Assembly (NCBI GenBank): GCA_031278175.1
Contig: JAITLB010000149.1
Span: 1-40,787, forward strand
Direction: 5' to 3'
Origin: Christensenellaceae bacterium
GTDB lineage: Bacteria > Bacillota > Clostridia > Christensenellales > DTU072
DNA length: 40,787 nt
How positions within the stretch are numbered: position 1 is the first letter of the stretch; the number at the start of each line of letters is the position of its first letter. The position numbers and the translations under genes are program-made. The notes beneath the pieces are model-generated. The model made no database searches and was not told the DNA's origin. It worked only from the letters and a program-made list of their open reading frames with translations. Shown here in pieces: positions 1 to 10,228 of this stretch.

Positions 1-174
1 TTTTTGCACTTGAGTTGTGTTAACAATTAACGGCAACGATGTATATGTGTAAACGGCATCAGTATTAGTTAACTTGTTCGGTTTCCCTAAAAAGACGAAA
101 AAAGACGTGACAAAAAACAGACTCAATAAAATTATTGAGGCGATTTGAAAGAGTATAGTAAATGCCTTTTTCAT
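1..174 (-). CDS. Membrane protein N-terminus, possible ABC permease subunit (partial, runs off left edge)
   Basis: Reverse complement reads MKKAFTILFQIASIILLSLFFVTSFFVFLGKPNKLTNTDAVYTYTSLPLIVNTTQVQK, an N-terminal TM segment directly after the permease gene in the same operon. Confidence 0.55.
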   Translation of the reverse strand, partial: MKKAFTILFQIASIILLSLFFVTSFFVFLGKPNKLTNTDAVYTYTSLPLIVNTTQVQK

Positions 175-189
175 ATTTCTCTCTTTCAT

Positions 190-1431
190 CTATGTCACCT
201 TAAGTAAGTTAACTATTTTCGATTTACTAAACACAAGCAACGGTATTAGTGCCAAAACGCAAATAGTTAACGTAATGACGGCTATTGGGAAAATAAATAT
301 GTCCCAATTTAATGGGAAAACAAACGTATTTAGATTTTTACTTATGTTATGCGAAATAAACGTCATTATTATCGTAGCAACAGGAAGACCATAGCAAACA
401 GCAATAAATATACCCACAACAACTTCGCTCAGAAACATCGCGACGATATTAGTTGTTGTAGCGCCGAACGACTTACGAACGGCAATTTCGCTTGCACGCT
501 CCTTAATCGATATAAATATGATAATCGTTGAAATTATGCAGAGGATAACGGTAACAATGTTTAGTGAAATATCAATAATGCCGCTACTTGCTGTGCCACT
601 GTATGATTTGTTAACGATTTGGTATTCCGCCGTTGTTAAAAAAACATTTTCAAGATTCGAATTATTTATCGTTTTTTGCATAGACCCCAGCGTATCTATT
701 TTGATTGATCCATCGAAAAACAAAAGCACATCTCCGACATGAGATGATTTGCCACCATAAATAATCAACGGTATTTTTGTCCAACTTGAAGCGTACTTTA
801 CGTTGTCGTAATTAAACATTTTAATCAGACGCAGTATGTCGGGCGTGTCGTTTAATATCCCTACAACCTCGTAAACAATTCCGCTTAATTCAATCTTTTC
901 GCCGACAATCGGTGAGCCGTTGCCAAACACAAATTTCCCAATGGCATTATGAACCAGTATAAAATTACGCCCAAGCGCAATATCGTTACCGTTTACCAAT
1001 CGACCTCCAATCAGTTTTGTATATTCGGTTGCCCCGTATTGGGTAAATGACGGCAAAATCATTTTTTCTTGTAACTTGCCAACTTCTAATGACTCGAACA
1101 AATAACTCATTTGCCCTAATACCGCACTGCCTAAATCATTTTTGCTGAAATAATTATAAGAGGAAGCGCTGAAGTATTCGCCGACTTTTGAAACGTTTGA
1201 GCTGTTAATGTTCGAATTTGTGACGTTAGCAAAGACGGTATTATTGCTTGTATTCGCAAATTGCAAAGTGTCAGTTTCTTTTACGGTATATGATATAAAT
1301 CCGCTTATTGTTAAGCAGACAATAGCAACCGCTAAGCTAAATATCACTAAGAATGTACGCGATTTGTTTACATTAAGCCTTGCGAGTACGGAAGTATTAA
1401 GTGATTTTTTACTCATAAATGCCTCCGTCAC
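190..1431 (-). CDS. ABC transporter permease, FtsX/MacB-like
   Basis: N-terminal TM, extracytoplasmic domain, C-terminal TM bundle with 'KERASEIAVRKSFGAT' signature; next to ABC ATPase. Confidence 0.85.
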   Translation of the reverse strand: MTEAFMSKKSLNTSVLARLNVNKSRTFLVIFSLAVAIVCLTISGFISYTVKETDTLQFANTSNNTVFANVTNSNINSSNVSKVGEYFSASSYNYFSKNDLGSAVLGQMSYLFESLEVGKLQEKMILPSFTQYGATEYTKLIGGRLVNGNDIALGRNFILVHNAIGKFVFGNGSPIVGEKIELSGIVYEVVGILNDTPDILRLIKMFNYDNVKYASSWTKIPLIIYGGKSSHVGDVLLFFDGSIKIDTLGSMQKTINNSNLENVFLTTAEYQIVNKSYSGTASSGIIDISLNIVTVILCIISTIIIFISIKERASEIAVRKSFGATTTNIVAMFLSEVVVGIFIAVCYGLPVATIIMTFISHNISKNLNTFVFPLNWDIFIFPIAVITLTICVLALIPLLVFSKSKIVNLLKVT

Positions 1432-2074
1432 GTATGACTAATTTCCGTTTTGTAATACCCGCGACTTCGGGGTCGTGAGTAACGATGGCTATAGCGATAT
1501 TTAAGCTCGTATTCAGCTCTTGCAATAACTTTAATACGGAATTGCGAGAGTTAAAATCAAGGTTTCCAGTTGGTTCATCAGCGAAAATAATTGACGGGTT
1601 ATTGACCAATGCCCTTGCTATTGCAACCCTTTGTTTTTCTCCACCCGAAAGATTATCTATTTTTTCATCTTTTAAGGTGTCAATATCCAGTTTCCTGAGC
1701 AAGATTGCAACGTACTGTAAACCTGGACTTTTGCGCTCTTCGCTTGCATATTGTAAAGGCATTGCTATATTTTCTTCAACGCTTAGTCCAGATAAAAGAT
1801 TGAAACTTTGGAATATGAATCCGAACTGCTCATTTCGAAGCTTTGCAACTTTGCTTTCTTTTTTAGGTATGGGCGAATTGTCAAAGTAATAGACTCCGCT
1901 CTCAGGTCTTTCAAACAAAGCCATTATGTTAAGCAACGTGCTTTTCCCTGCTCCCGACTGCCCCATAATGGATATAAAGTCTCCATGGTTTATTTGGAGG
2001 CTAACCTCGCGAAGTATCTCACGACCGCCGTACGACTTAGAAATGCCCTTTAATTCAATTAGCGGATTTAACAT
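1409..2074 (-). CDS. ABC transporter ATP-binding protein (LolD/MacB type)
   Basis: Walker A GQSGAGKST, signature LSGGEKQR, Walker B IIFADEPTGNLD. Confidence 0.95.
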   Translation of the reverse strand: MLNPLIELKGISKSYGGREILREVSLQINHGDFISIMGQSGAGKSTLLNIMALFERPESGVYYFDNSPIPKKESKVAKLRNEQFGFIFQSFNLLSGLSVEENIAMPLQYASEERKSPGLQYVAILLRKLDIDTLKDEKIDNLSGGEKQRVAIARALVNNPSIIFADEPTGNLDFNSRNSVLKLLQELNTSLNIAIAIVTHDPEVAGITKRKLVIRDGGIYE

Positions 2075-2927
2075 AAAGTTTACCCCCCGCTAATTCAAAG
2101 TCGCTAAAGTCACACATTACATAAACAATCTCGGCATAGTCGTAATAACAAATGCCAAACTGAATGTTTATCTTATATGCCTCGTTATTCTTTATATATA
2201 TAAATTCATAGGTTTTATCCAACACTTTATAGGTATCATCGTATATTTTCAGCGCGTTTTTCTTGACGCATAATGCCGTTCTAACCTCGTAGTTTATCGG
2301 CGAAAACTCAATATAAGTGTCGCTTATAAAATATAGTTCATCGTTGTCGATTTTAATCGTTGCCGCTACGTAATCCTCATTAACTTGCAAATAATCAATG
2401 TGAACGATTTCTGCCGTTGTAACTTTCCTCCCGTTTTTATATACATCAAACTTATCTCCTACAAAATATGTAGTGTAGTCGTAGATATTGAAATAAAATT
2501 TGGCATACATTTCGGTCAAGATCTTAACCGTTACCTTTGTTCCGTCTATTAAAACAATAAGACCATCTACTGTGCTTAAATAATCTACTCCTCCTAACTT
2601 GCCCAAAATATCGCCGACTTTTATTTTATCACCTATGCCTACTCCTACCTCGTCAAGAACAACATCTTCAAACGAAAGCTCAGTATCATAATATGTGTTG
2701 GTCTGCTTTAAGTCGTAGAACACTTGAAAGGTATGCTCACTCACCGCAACCTCGGTATAGCCGTCGAGAGATGGATCTGCGTTATCGTCGCCGCCATTCC
2801 CTGAATGCATTGGATAATAATCGGAAACATTCTGATTAGGCATGTTTGTTTTTGCAACCCAAATGAGTCCGCCCATGCCGACAAGAAGTACCGCGATTAT
2901 AATTAGTTGAAATATTGATTTTTTCAT
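2055..2927 (-). CDS. Membrane-anchored adaptor-like protein (possible short MFP/HlyD-like) of the ABC exporter
   Basis: N-terminal TM anchor, lipoyl-like segment 'GIGDKIKVGDILGKLGGVDYLSTVDGLIVLIDG', overlaps the ATPase gene. Confidence 0.55.
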   Translation of the reverse strand: MKKSIFQLIIIAVLLVGMGGLIWVAKTNMPNQNVSDYYPMHSGNGGDDNADPSLDGYTEVAVSEHTFQVFYDLKQTNTYYDTELSFEDVVLDEVGVGIGDKIKVGDILGKLGGVDYLSTVDGLIVLIDGTKVTVKILTEMYAKFYFNIYDYTTYFVGDKFDVYKNGRKVTTAEIVHIDYLQVNEDYVAATIKIDNDELYFISDTYIEFSPINYEVRTALCVKKNALKIYDDTYKVLDKTYEFIYIKNNEAYKINIQFGICYYDYAEIVYVMCDFSDFELAGGKLYVKSAN

Positions 2928-2938
2928 AACCTACCCCA

Positions 2939-3742
2939 TCAATTCACAATTAATGCCCACGCGACAAAGATAATTGGCATCATCGTGCAATGTGCGATAA
3001 ATATCAAAAAAGAATGTTTCCCGCAAAATTGTATCGCAACATCTTTGCATAACGGAAAATTAGGTATAATACTCTTTTTATTTTTGTAAACAGTTTTTCC
3101 AAGCAATGTCCCTCCAATAAAACAAATTAGAAACGGAAATATAGGAAAGTCATCACGCCAACCAGTTTTGAGCCTTTGCGGCAACCCAATCCAACGAATA
3201 GGGCTGGAGGTTAACTTCGGACTAAAAAACAAGATAAAAATTCCAATTACAACTATTGCCACACATATGACCAAATACCATCTAAAAGGAATTTTTCTTA
3301 CAACAACGTATATAGTTGAGCATAATGCAAAGCAAAAAAAGAACCCATAACTGGACATGACTGGATATTTAATCGTTTTAATTGTTATTATGTCAGCAAC
3401 AAACATCAACAATGGATAACCCCACATTACGATGAGCCTGACGCTTATTTTCTTTGAAAAGGTTGTCGATATTCCCGATATTAAGAAAAAAAGACAAACA
3501 TTGCATACCCTGAAAATATCTCTCCAAACAAAATCAATCTGCAATTGTTTGCACCACACTGAAAAGTGGTATAGTGTACTATCAAAATCTATGCCAATTA
3601 TCTCTTGCAAATAAATATACCTGTAAAACCACCATGCCGTATGGTCTAATATCATCATTACTACGAGTATTCCACGAATAAAGTCTATTTCCCATATGCG
3701 GCTTCTGGAAATAGACTTTTTGTCATTAGATGCCATAATCAA
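2939..3742 (-). CDS. Multipass membrane protein, DUF1624 / heparan-alpha-glucosaminide N-acetyltransferase-like
   Basis: 'RIWEIDFIRGILVVMMILDHTAWWF' N-terminal motif typical of DUF1624 proteins; multiple TM segments. Confidence 0.75.
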   Translation of the reverse strand: MIMASNDKKSISRSRIWEIDFIRGILVVMMILDHTAWWFYRYIYLQEIIGIDFDSTLYHFSVWCKQLQIDFVWRDIFRVCNVCLFFLISGISTTFSKKISVRLIVMWGYPLLMFVADIITIKTIKYPVMSSYGFFFCFALCSTIYVVVRKIPFRWYLVICVAIVVIGIFILFFSPKLTSSPIRWIGLPQRLKTGWRDDFPIFPFLICFIGGTLLGKTVYKNKKSIIPNFPLCKDVAIQFCGKHSFLIFIAHCTMMPIIFVAWALIVN

Positions 3743-3744
3743 GG

Positions 3745-4728
3745 TTATTGTCCAAACAGTTGCTCTAACGCAATGTTACGACAGTGTAATTGAATATTTG
3801 CCACAACAACTTTATGACTATTCCCATTGTATTCAATTTCGAAAATCAAATTGTCGCCAATAAATAAAAAATTGGCGCAGTCAACTGTTTTCTCTAAATT
3901 AAAATCAAGAGTATCTATCCTTTGTGAAAGCGTATACTCAAAATCTAATGGATTTGCAATCGCATAATCGATAAAAATCGGACTATCAATTGGATGATAA
4001 TACAAATTCAAGTCACATAAAGAGAACGCCCCATTCTCGAAATATCCCGATTTTATTGTTGCAAATTTAGAAAAGTCTGTAATATCTTCTGAGCCCCACG
4101 CTGCGCAGTCCCAATAAAATGTCATCGGATAGGGAAATGAGTTTATATTATCATTGTCAGTTTCAGTCTTTGTTACATACTTTGTATTGTTTCTTATAAT
4201 TGACAAGTTGTTTATTAATTCATACGGTGCAGAAGGGGTAGCATTGATATTTACATCAACGGCAAAATCGGAAACGTTGTTTTCATAAGAAAATCTTAAT
4301 GATGTAATTTTTCGCTCTTTTTCGGATAAATCAAAGCCCTCTTTTTGTGACAAAGTAAATTTAAAAACATAAATAGAGTTAAACTTGCTATCGCAAGATA
4401 CCCAATCCAACACCACCAAAAAATTAACATCACCAATGTTTTTCCCATTCGCCGAAACAAACTTAATAGGGAAGTCTACAGCTGTTTCTTCTATAAATTT
4501 GTTCGTAAATACAGGCATGCAAAAAGAAACTGTTTCGCCTGAAATGAGATACAAATTATATTTTGAAAAGCACTCATTATCTTTCAAAAACGAGAATTCA
4601 ATTTCATCAGCACTTCTATCATCGTTATTAGGTTTTAATTTATTACAAGAAGTGAATGCAAACAATGCTACTATTAATAGTAGCATTGTAAAAACACTTC
4701 TTGAAAGAAAGCTCTTTCTTTTCCGCAT
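3745..4728 (-). CDS. Putative lipoprotein of unknown function
   Basis: Signal peptide and lipobox 'LFAFTSC'; operonic with neighbours. Confidence 0.7.
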   Translation of the reverse strand: MRKRKSFLSRSVFTMLLLIVALFAFTSCNKLKPNNDDRSADEIEFSFLKDNECFSKYNLYLISGETVSFCMPVFTNKFIEETAVDFPIKFVSANGKNIGDVNFLVVLDWVSCDSKFNSIYVFKFTLSQKEGFDLSEKERKITSLRFSYENNVSDFAVDVNINATPSAPYELINNLSIIRNNTKYVTKTETDNDNINSFPYPMTFYWDCAAWGSEDITDFSKFATIKSGYFENGAFSLCDLNLYYHPIDSPIFIDYAIANPLDFEYTLSQRIDTLDFNLEKTVDCANFLFIGDNLIFEIEYNGNSHKVVVANIQLHCRNIALEQLFGQ

Positions 4729-4739
4729 TTGTTATTCTC

Positions 4740-5483
4740 CTATCGAGGTGTGACTAAAATATTGAAGTTCAAGTCTTCATATGAAATATAATCTCCTGAT
4801 AAATCATAGTTAATCGAGACACTATAATTTTTGTAACCAACAACATCCTTGTCGGAATTTTCAGTGACTAAATCCCTTTTTACTTTTAGTGTTAAAATGT
4901 AATACGTATACATATAACCCGAAGCTTCTGCCTTAATGTGCTTATTTGCCGTAGTTTCACTTATGCCTATTGTGTCGCCAATTTCGCGGGAGCTTTCATT
5001 AGAATTTCCCCAAGTGTTTCCTCCGCCAATGTTAAACGCAACTTTAGCATATTTGCATCCTCCAGCAATAGTAAAGTCAGCCTCAACAGAATACGTGTAC
5101 TCCTCCTCGGTTAACAATCGATTGTAAATTGTAAGAGCCGTAGCTAATCCTTTTGTATGGTCAGCTTCAACCGCATATAATTTGCAATACTTTGCTTGCA
5201 CATTGGTTCTTCTATAAATAACATAAATTGTCGCCTCGGTTTCCCTTTCTCCCGCTCCGAAACCCCCAGAATACTCGATATATTCCATTTTGTTGTCTTT
5301 TCCATATTTGGAATAATCCCAAACACCTTTGAATTTCAAATCCAATAGGTTTACCTGTTCGGAATATGCATGGACGACCATACTTGAAGTGCTTGAAACA
5401 ACCATAAACACAGACACAAGCAGAAAGACGACTGCGATAGGAATGCTGATTTTAACTTTTTTGTTTTGTACAATATTGTTCAT
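4740..5483 (-). CDS. Secreted protein of unknown function
   Basis: Signal peptide ending near VVHAYS; operonic spacing. Confidence 0.6.
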   Translation of the reverse strand: MNNIVQNKKVKISIPIAVVFLLVSVFMVVSSTSSMVVHAYSEQVNLLDLKFKGVWDYSKYGKDNKMEYIEYSGGFGAGERETEATIYVIYRRTNVQAKYCKLYAVEADHTKGLATALTIYNRLLTEEEYTYSVEADFTIAGGCKYAKVAFNIGGGNTWGNSNESSREIGDTIGISETTANKHIKAEASGYMYTYYILTLKVKRDLVTENSDKDVVGYKNYSVSINYDLSGDYISYEDLNFNILVTPR

Positions 5484-5504
5484 TTTTTATTACCTCCATA
5501 TGAA

Positions 5505-6290
5505 TTAGGCTTTCGCCCACGTGAAATATTGGGTTTCGATAGAGTAAAATTTCTCGTTAGAGTAAATTTTAAATGCATAGTGGTCATGAACTTGCTTCGT
5601 GCCAGTAACGTTTCCCGAGTTGTCTTTTACATCTTCGGTTCGAGTAACTGAGCCAGCTCTAAACTTTAGCAAAATATATTCACGTCCCGTGTTTCTTTGA
5701 ATTAAAGCATATGTGCCAACGTTCGCGCTTGTCACATTAGGAATAGTGTATGCCACAAGACAACCATTTCCAGTTGTATTTGTTCTAGTTATTTCTTGAT
5801 TAAACACCACCATCAGTTCAAGGTCGACATAATCGGTAGTAATTGTCCCTCCGCCGCCGACGTGGTACAAGCCTCCTCTCATTTGCGATGTTGTAGCACC
5901 ATCTCCTACACTAAACGAATACGAATGTCCAATTTGAGATGAACTAATTGTTCTGGTCGAGATAGTTTTGTCCTTTTGACTTACCGTTTTCTTTTTAAGA
6001 AGAACTTGTAATTCTTTTGCACCGTCAGAGCCGTTGATATAGACAACTTTGTATCCGTTGGTCACAACAGAAAAAGAACCATATTTAACCTCGGATAAAT
6101 TATCAACATAGGCTTTTGCCTCCGCAACAGTAGGGTCATTTGCACTTCCTGACCCAGTTCCCACCGTTAAGGTTGCCGCTACGCTTGCAACACCTCCAAT
6201 TGGGACTTGAAATATTAGCAAAGTTGCGAAAAACAACAGTACCAACCCTATCGTAGTTAGACAAAGTTTTGAAGTAATTTTCTTAGTCAT
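5505..6290 (-). CDS. Secreted protein of unknown function
   Basis: N-terminal signal peptide; RBS-like ggaggtc upstream (minus strand); first gene of operon. Confidence 0.6.
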   Translation of the reverse strand: MTKKITSKLCLTTIGLVLLFFATLLIFQVPIGGVASVAATLTVGTGSGSANDPTVAEAKAYVDNLSEVKYGSFSVVTNGYKVVYINGSDGAKELQVLLKKKTVSQKDKTISTRTISSSQIGHSYSFSVGDGATTSQMRGGLYHVGGGGTITTDYVDLELMVVFNQEITRTNTTGNGCLVAYTIPNVTSANVGTYALIQRNTGREYILLKFRAGSVTRTEDVKDNSGNVTGTKQVHDHYAFKIYSNEKFYSIETQYFTWAKA

Positions 6291-7300
6291 TTTTGACCTC
6301 CTTGGGTAGTCATATTTGCAAGAGTGTTTGGTAGCAATTTCTATTATTCTCTCGCACCCTCACTACGACTGCTCTAATTTTACAACATAAACTGAAGGTT
6401 TGTCAATACGACGCAACGCTATTTTTAAGATAAATCCTAAATTCCCAGGGACTATGTGTACTCTGGGCAAATATTCAAGGTTTTCATGTGTTTTCATAAC
6501 GATCTTTTATGATTGGTTAATATGCCAAAAGTATTTTGAGTTGGTTCATTATGTAAATTTAAATTATATAATCATACATTAAGCCCATAAAAATTTGAAT
6601 TAATATAGTTTTTATGATATAACCCGACTTACGCAGATGTCATGTGAATAGCAACCGAGAGTGAAGGCTTTTTTTTCAGAAGATGTAGAAAAGCACGATG
6701 TTTTACGAGAAAAACGGGAAAAAAGAGAAAAAACCATCGTATTTTTAAATGTCCCAGGCATGAGGAAATGTTTTAAACTTATTACTTGAGTCACATATGC
6801 TTAAAACTTTGTTGTCAATTCTATATGCTTGTTATATAATTATATATCGTGCTGTACAATTATAGACAAATAACACTGATTTGTGTTTAAGCAAAATTCT
6901 AATTGTTGTACCCAGCTTTTATACTTATGTGCATCTAGATGTGTAATTAGACTAGAGGGTTTACATTGTTGCTCTATTATGTTATATTCTATCTATGCAC
7001 GAGTGCAGCTTGTATCTTATGATCTAAAATGAGCCAGACAACATCAATTACAGACTCGACAATGCATTTTGCTTTAAAATGTTAAATCTGATTTGTTTTT
7101 TGATTCCGTTTGCAAACTATGGGGTTCAATTTATCTGCCAGCTAATAACTTGACAGTAGAACTTTTGATCTCTAAACAAATTGACACAATATTGTATTTT
7201 GTTACTCGCTCATTAAGTAGTGCTAAGCTAAAATAAGTATATGTCAAGTGTGACAAGTGTCTTTAGGGCGCAAACACATGAGAACGTGATCAAAACGCTT

Positions 7301-7365
7301 AGGGGATCTTAGACATGCGCAATTGCACAACGTAGTATGTGCATAGCAGGTTAGCAAGATCCTCT
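7301..7365 (+). ncRNA. Candidate structured leader RNA
   Basis: AGGGGATCTT(7301-7310)/AAGATCCTCT(7356-7365), 10 pairs with one G-U; inner ATGCGCA(7315-7321)/TGTGCAT(7338-7344), 7 pairs with one G-U; upstream of the 7471 gene. Confidence 0.3.
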
Positions 7366-7470
7366 CAATATAATAACGTTAATCCAAAATGCACTTATGC
7401 ATTTAGATTGCGACAAACCAAGTAGCAGTCCAACCAAATAATGCAGGATTAACAATGTGGAGTAATATCG

Positions 7471-7668
7471 ATGTCAAAAAAAAATTGTTATGTGTGTAAC
7501 AAACAAGGGTTAAGCAGAAAAGAAATCGGTTTAACAAAAAAGCTGTTAGATGAGAACGCTACACGTTTCTATTGCATCGATTGCCTAGCAGAATATTTGG
7601 AAGTTGATAAAGAATTCCTACTCGACAAAATTGAAGAATTTAAAGAGCAAGGATGCACAATGTTCTAA
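7471..7668 (+). CDS. Small Cys-rich (putative zinc-binding) protein
   Basis: CYVC...FYCIDC cysteine pairs; next to cysteine desulfurase. Confidence 0.7.
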   Translation: MSKKNCYVCNKQGLSRKEIGLTKKLLDENATRFYCIDCLAEYLEVDKEFLLDKIEEFKEQGCTMF

Positions 7669-7680
7669 GGAGAAACACTA

Positions 7681-8829
7681 GTGATTTATGTCGACAACGC
7701 AGCTACAACTAAATTATCAAGCAGTGTCTTAGATAAAGTTCTTCCTTTTATGGCAGATGAATATGGCAATCCATCCAGTCTTTATTCCATCGGGGTAAAG
7801 GCAAAACGTGCTATAGATGTAGCCCGCAATCAGATTGCTATCGCAATTGGCGCATCGCCAAACGAAATTCTCTTTACATCTGGCGGTTCAGAATCTAACA
7901 ATTGGGTTTTTCAGAGTATTAAAGATTGTTACCATAATCAACCACTACATATCATAACAACAGAAATTGAACATCATTCCGTTTTAAATATCTGCCACGA
8001 GTTAAGCAAAAATGGTGTCGAAATTACATTTATACCAGTTAATAGAAATGGTCAAGTTTCTCCTGTTGCAATTGAAAATGCATTAAAACCACATACTAGA
8101 TTAGTCTCAGTCATGTTTGCTAATAATGAAATAGGGGCAATTCAACCTATCCTTGAGATTGGCAACATCCTAAAAGAGAGACAAGTCTTATTTCATACCG
8201 ATGCGGTGCAAGCCGTTGGACATCTTCCCTTAAATGTTTCAAACTTAAATATAAACTTTCTAACAGCGTCTGCGCACAAATTCAATGGAATAATGGGTGT
8301 AGGTTTTTTATTCAAGCGGGCAAATATTAAATTTCAGCCATTAATACTAGGTGGATCTCAAGAGCAAAACAATCGTGCTGGCACAGAGAATGTCCCTGGA
8401 ATAGTTGCAATGGGTCATGCACTTGAAGAAAGCATGTCAATATTAGATACAGAGTATCAAAGACTGCGCAAAATGACGGAACTTACTATTGAGGGTTTAA
8501 AGTCAAAAATTTCAGGCATTAGAGTCAATGGTTGTAGTGATCGATTGCCTGGTTTGATTAATATCGGTTTTGACGGCATATTGGGTGAGTCGCTAATGCA
8601 CATGCTCGACCTAAAAGGGATTTGTGTATCTACTAGTGCTGCTTGCACGGCAGGTGAAAATAAAATCTCTCACGTGCTACGTGCGATTGGTCTATCCGAA
8701 GAATGCGCAAGAGCTTCAATTAGAATTTCTTTCGGCAGATATAATACTTTTGAAGAGGTGGAAATGATAGTTAATGCTATATGTAGTGCATATGCTAAAA
8801 TTAAAGGAATATCGCATCAAATCATTTAA
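7681..8829 (+). CDS. Cysteine desulfurase / class V aminotransferase (NifS/IscS family), GTG start
   Basis: MIYVDNAATTKLS, SGGSESNN, PLP-Lys motif 'SAHKFNG', 'STSAACTAG' active-site Cys loop. Confidence 0.95.
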   Translation: MIYVDNAATTKLSSSVLDKVLPFMADEYGNPSSLYSIGVKAKRAIDVARNQIAIAIGASPNEILFTSGGSESNNWVFQSIKDCYHNQPLHIITTEIEHHSVLNICHELSKNGVEITFIPVNRNGQVSPVAIENALKPHTRLVSVMFANNEIGAIQPILEIGNILKERQVLFHTDAVQAVGHLPLNVSNLNINFLTASAHKFNGIMGVGFLFKRANIKFQPLILGGSQEQNNRAGTENVPGIVAMGHALEESMSILDTEYQRLRKMTELTIEGLKSKISGIRVNGCSDRLPGLINIGFDGILGESLMHMLDLKGICVSTSAACTAGENKISHVLRAIGLSEECARASIRISFGRYNTFEEVEMIVNAICSAYAKIKGISHQII

Positions 8830-9429
8830 AATTTAGAATCAAAGGATCTAAGGCATCCCAAGCTAGCTTTTAATTTATCTCTAATGCGGATATAATTGCG
8901 CTGATATGAAATACTATCTAAACAAGACACGTTTCGAAACAACAAATCATCCCTAAATGCCAGTAAAACTCATCTTGCTTTGTGTTACAATTCTGCAACA
9001 GAAACGCTTTTTGTCACGAATGCCGAGTTTTATCGCCTCCAAACTAAGCATGGTTTGATACTAGATTTTAACAGGAATGCTAACATGTCGTATCATCCAT
9101 CACGCTTTGTCTGGTGATTTGAGATCCACTAACAAAACGACTTACAGTGCGCTAGACTAAGTTACAATTTTAGCACTGTAGACTTGAAAATTAACTGTGA
9201 TTCTAAAACTTTTACTAAATACGCTCGCAACTCCGCTACTATAATAGTGATTATGTTGATTTTCATTACTATTAATGCTATCATATTTAGGATAACTAAC
9301 GGCTTTGCTATTTGCAATAATTAAGTGTCTACTATTTATTTATTCGTATTCAAGATCGCTAATGAGTTTTATTCTATAATATACTCAGTGACTGCCGTTA
9401 AGGAAAATCTATATAAGGAGACTTGAAAA

Positions 9430-9942
9430 TTGTCATATAAACCGTTTGAATGGAAAGACTTAGGTGATATCAGCACTGGACGTACCAATCTAGGACCTGA
9501 AATGCCTGTAGCCGTATACAGATTGTTTGAATTCACCACTAAGGATGTTTTAACACGTCGTTATGGTGCCGAAACAGCAAAAGAAATAATAAGAGAATGT
9601 GGGTTTATAGCTGGAAGCGAGTTTTATAAAAACGTTATTCAAGAAGACAACTTAACTTTCGATAATTTCATTTCCAAACTGCAAAAAGCAATACTCCAAT
9701 ATAAAATAGGTGTTCTTAGAATAGAGTCAGCCGATATTGCACGCAAGCGCATAACTTTAACTGTTGCAGAAGATATAGATTGTTCGGGTTTAGACGTTGC
9801 TGATGAGGCAGTATGCAATTACGATGAAGGATTCATTGCTGGGATATTGAAATGCTATACAGGTTGCGATTGGGACGTTTTAGAAATCGACTGCTGGGCC
9901 ACTGGTGATCGTGTCTGTCGCTTTAAAGCTATCGGTCGGTAG
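9430..9942 (+). CDS. V4R (4-vinyl reductase) domain protein, TTG start
   Basis: C-terminal 'CYTGCDWDVLEIDCWATGDRVCRFKA' typical of V4R domain; aaggag RBS. Confidence 0.85.
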   Translation: MSYKPFEWKDLGDISTGRTNLGPEMPVAVYRLFEFTTKDVLTRRYGAETAKEIIRECGFIAGSEFYKNVIQEDNLTFDNFISKLQKAILQYKIGVLRIESADIARKRITLTVAEDIDCSGLDVADEAVCNYDEGFIAGILKCYTGCDWDVLEIDCWATGDRVCRFKAIGR

Positions 9943-10228
9943 TAACTAAAGCAAGTGTTCTAATGTTTATTTAGAATATCAGTACAGCTCAGAATACAAC
10001 CTTTTCTCAAAACCATAAAGGGATTGGTTTCACAGGTCGTCTGTAAATAAAATCGATTCGCTTTTAATTAACTAATCTCTTATTGCTCTTTCAAATACCA
10101 ATTTGAAATAAATATTCGCGTTGCTTAACAGCAAAGAACCATTTGCAATTTAACTTTGATCCGTTTCTTTCCGTCAAAGTTTTAATGATGTTGCCACTAT
10201 TATACTATCCCTAGGAAGCATTAGATGA

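Noticed and set aside
6612-6794. Possible insertion-sequence remnant in the 6.3-7.4 kb gap (frame 'SEDVEKHDVLREKREKREKTIVFLNVPGMRKC')
   Set aside because: Low-complexity, no identifiable transposase motif, no terminal repeats seen.
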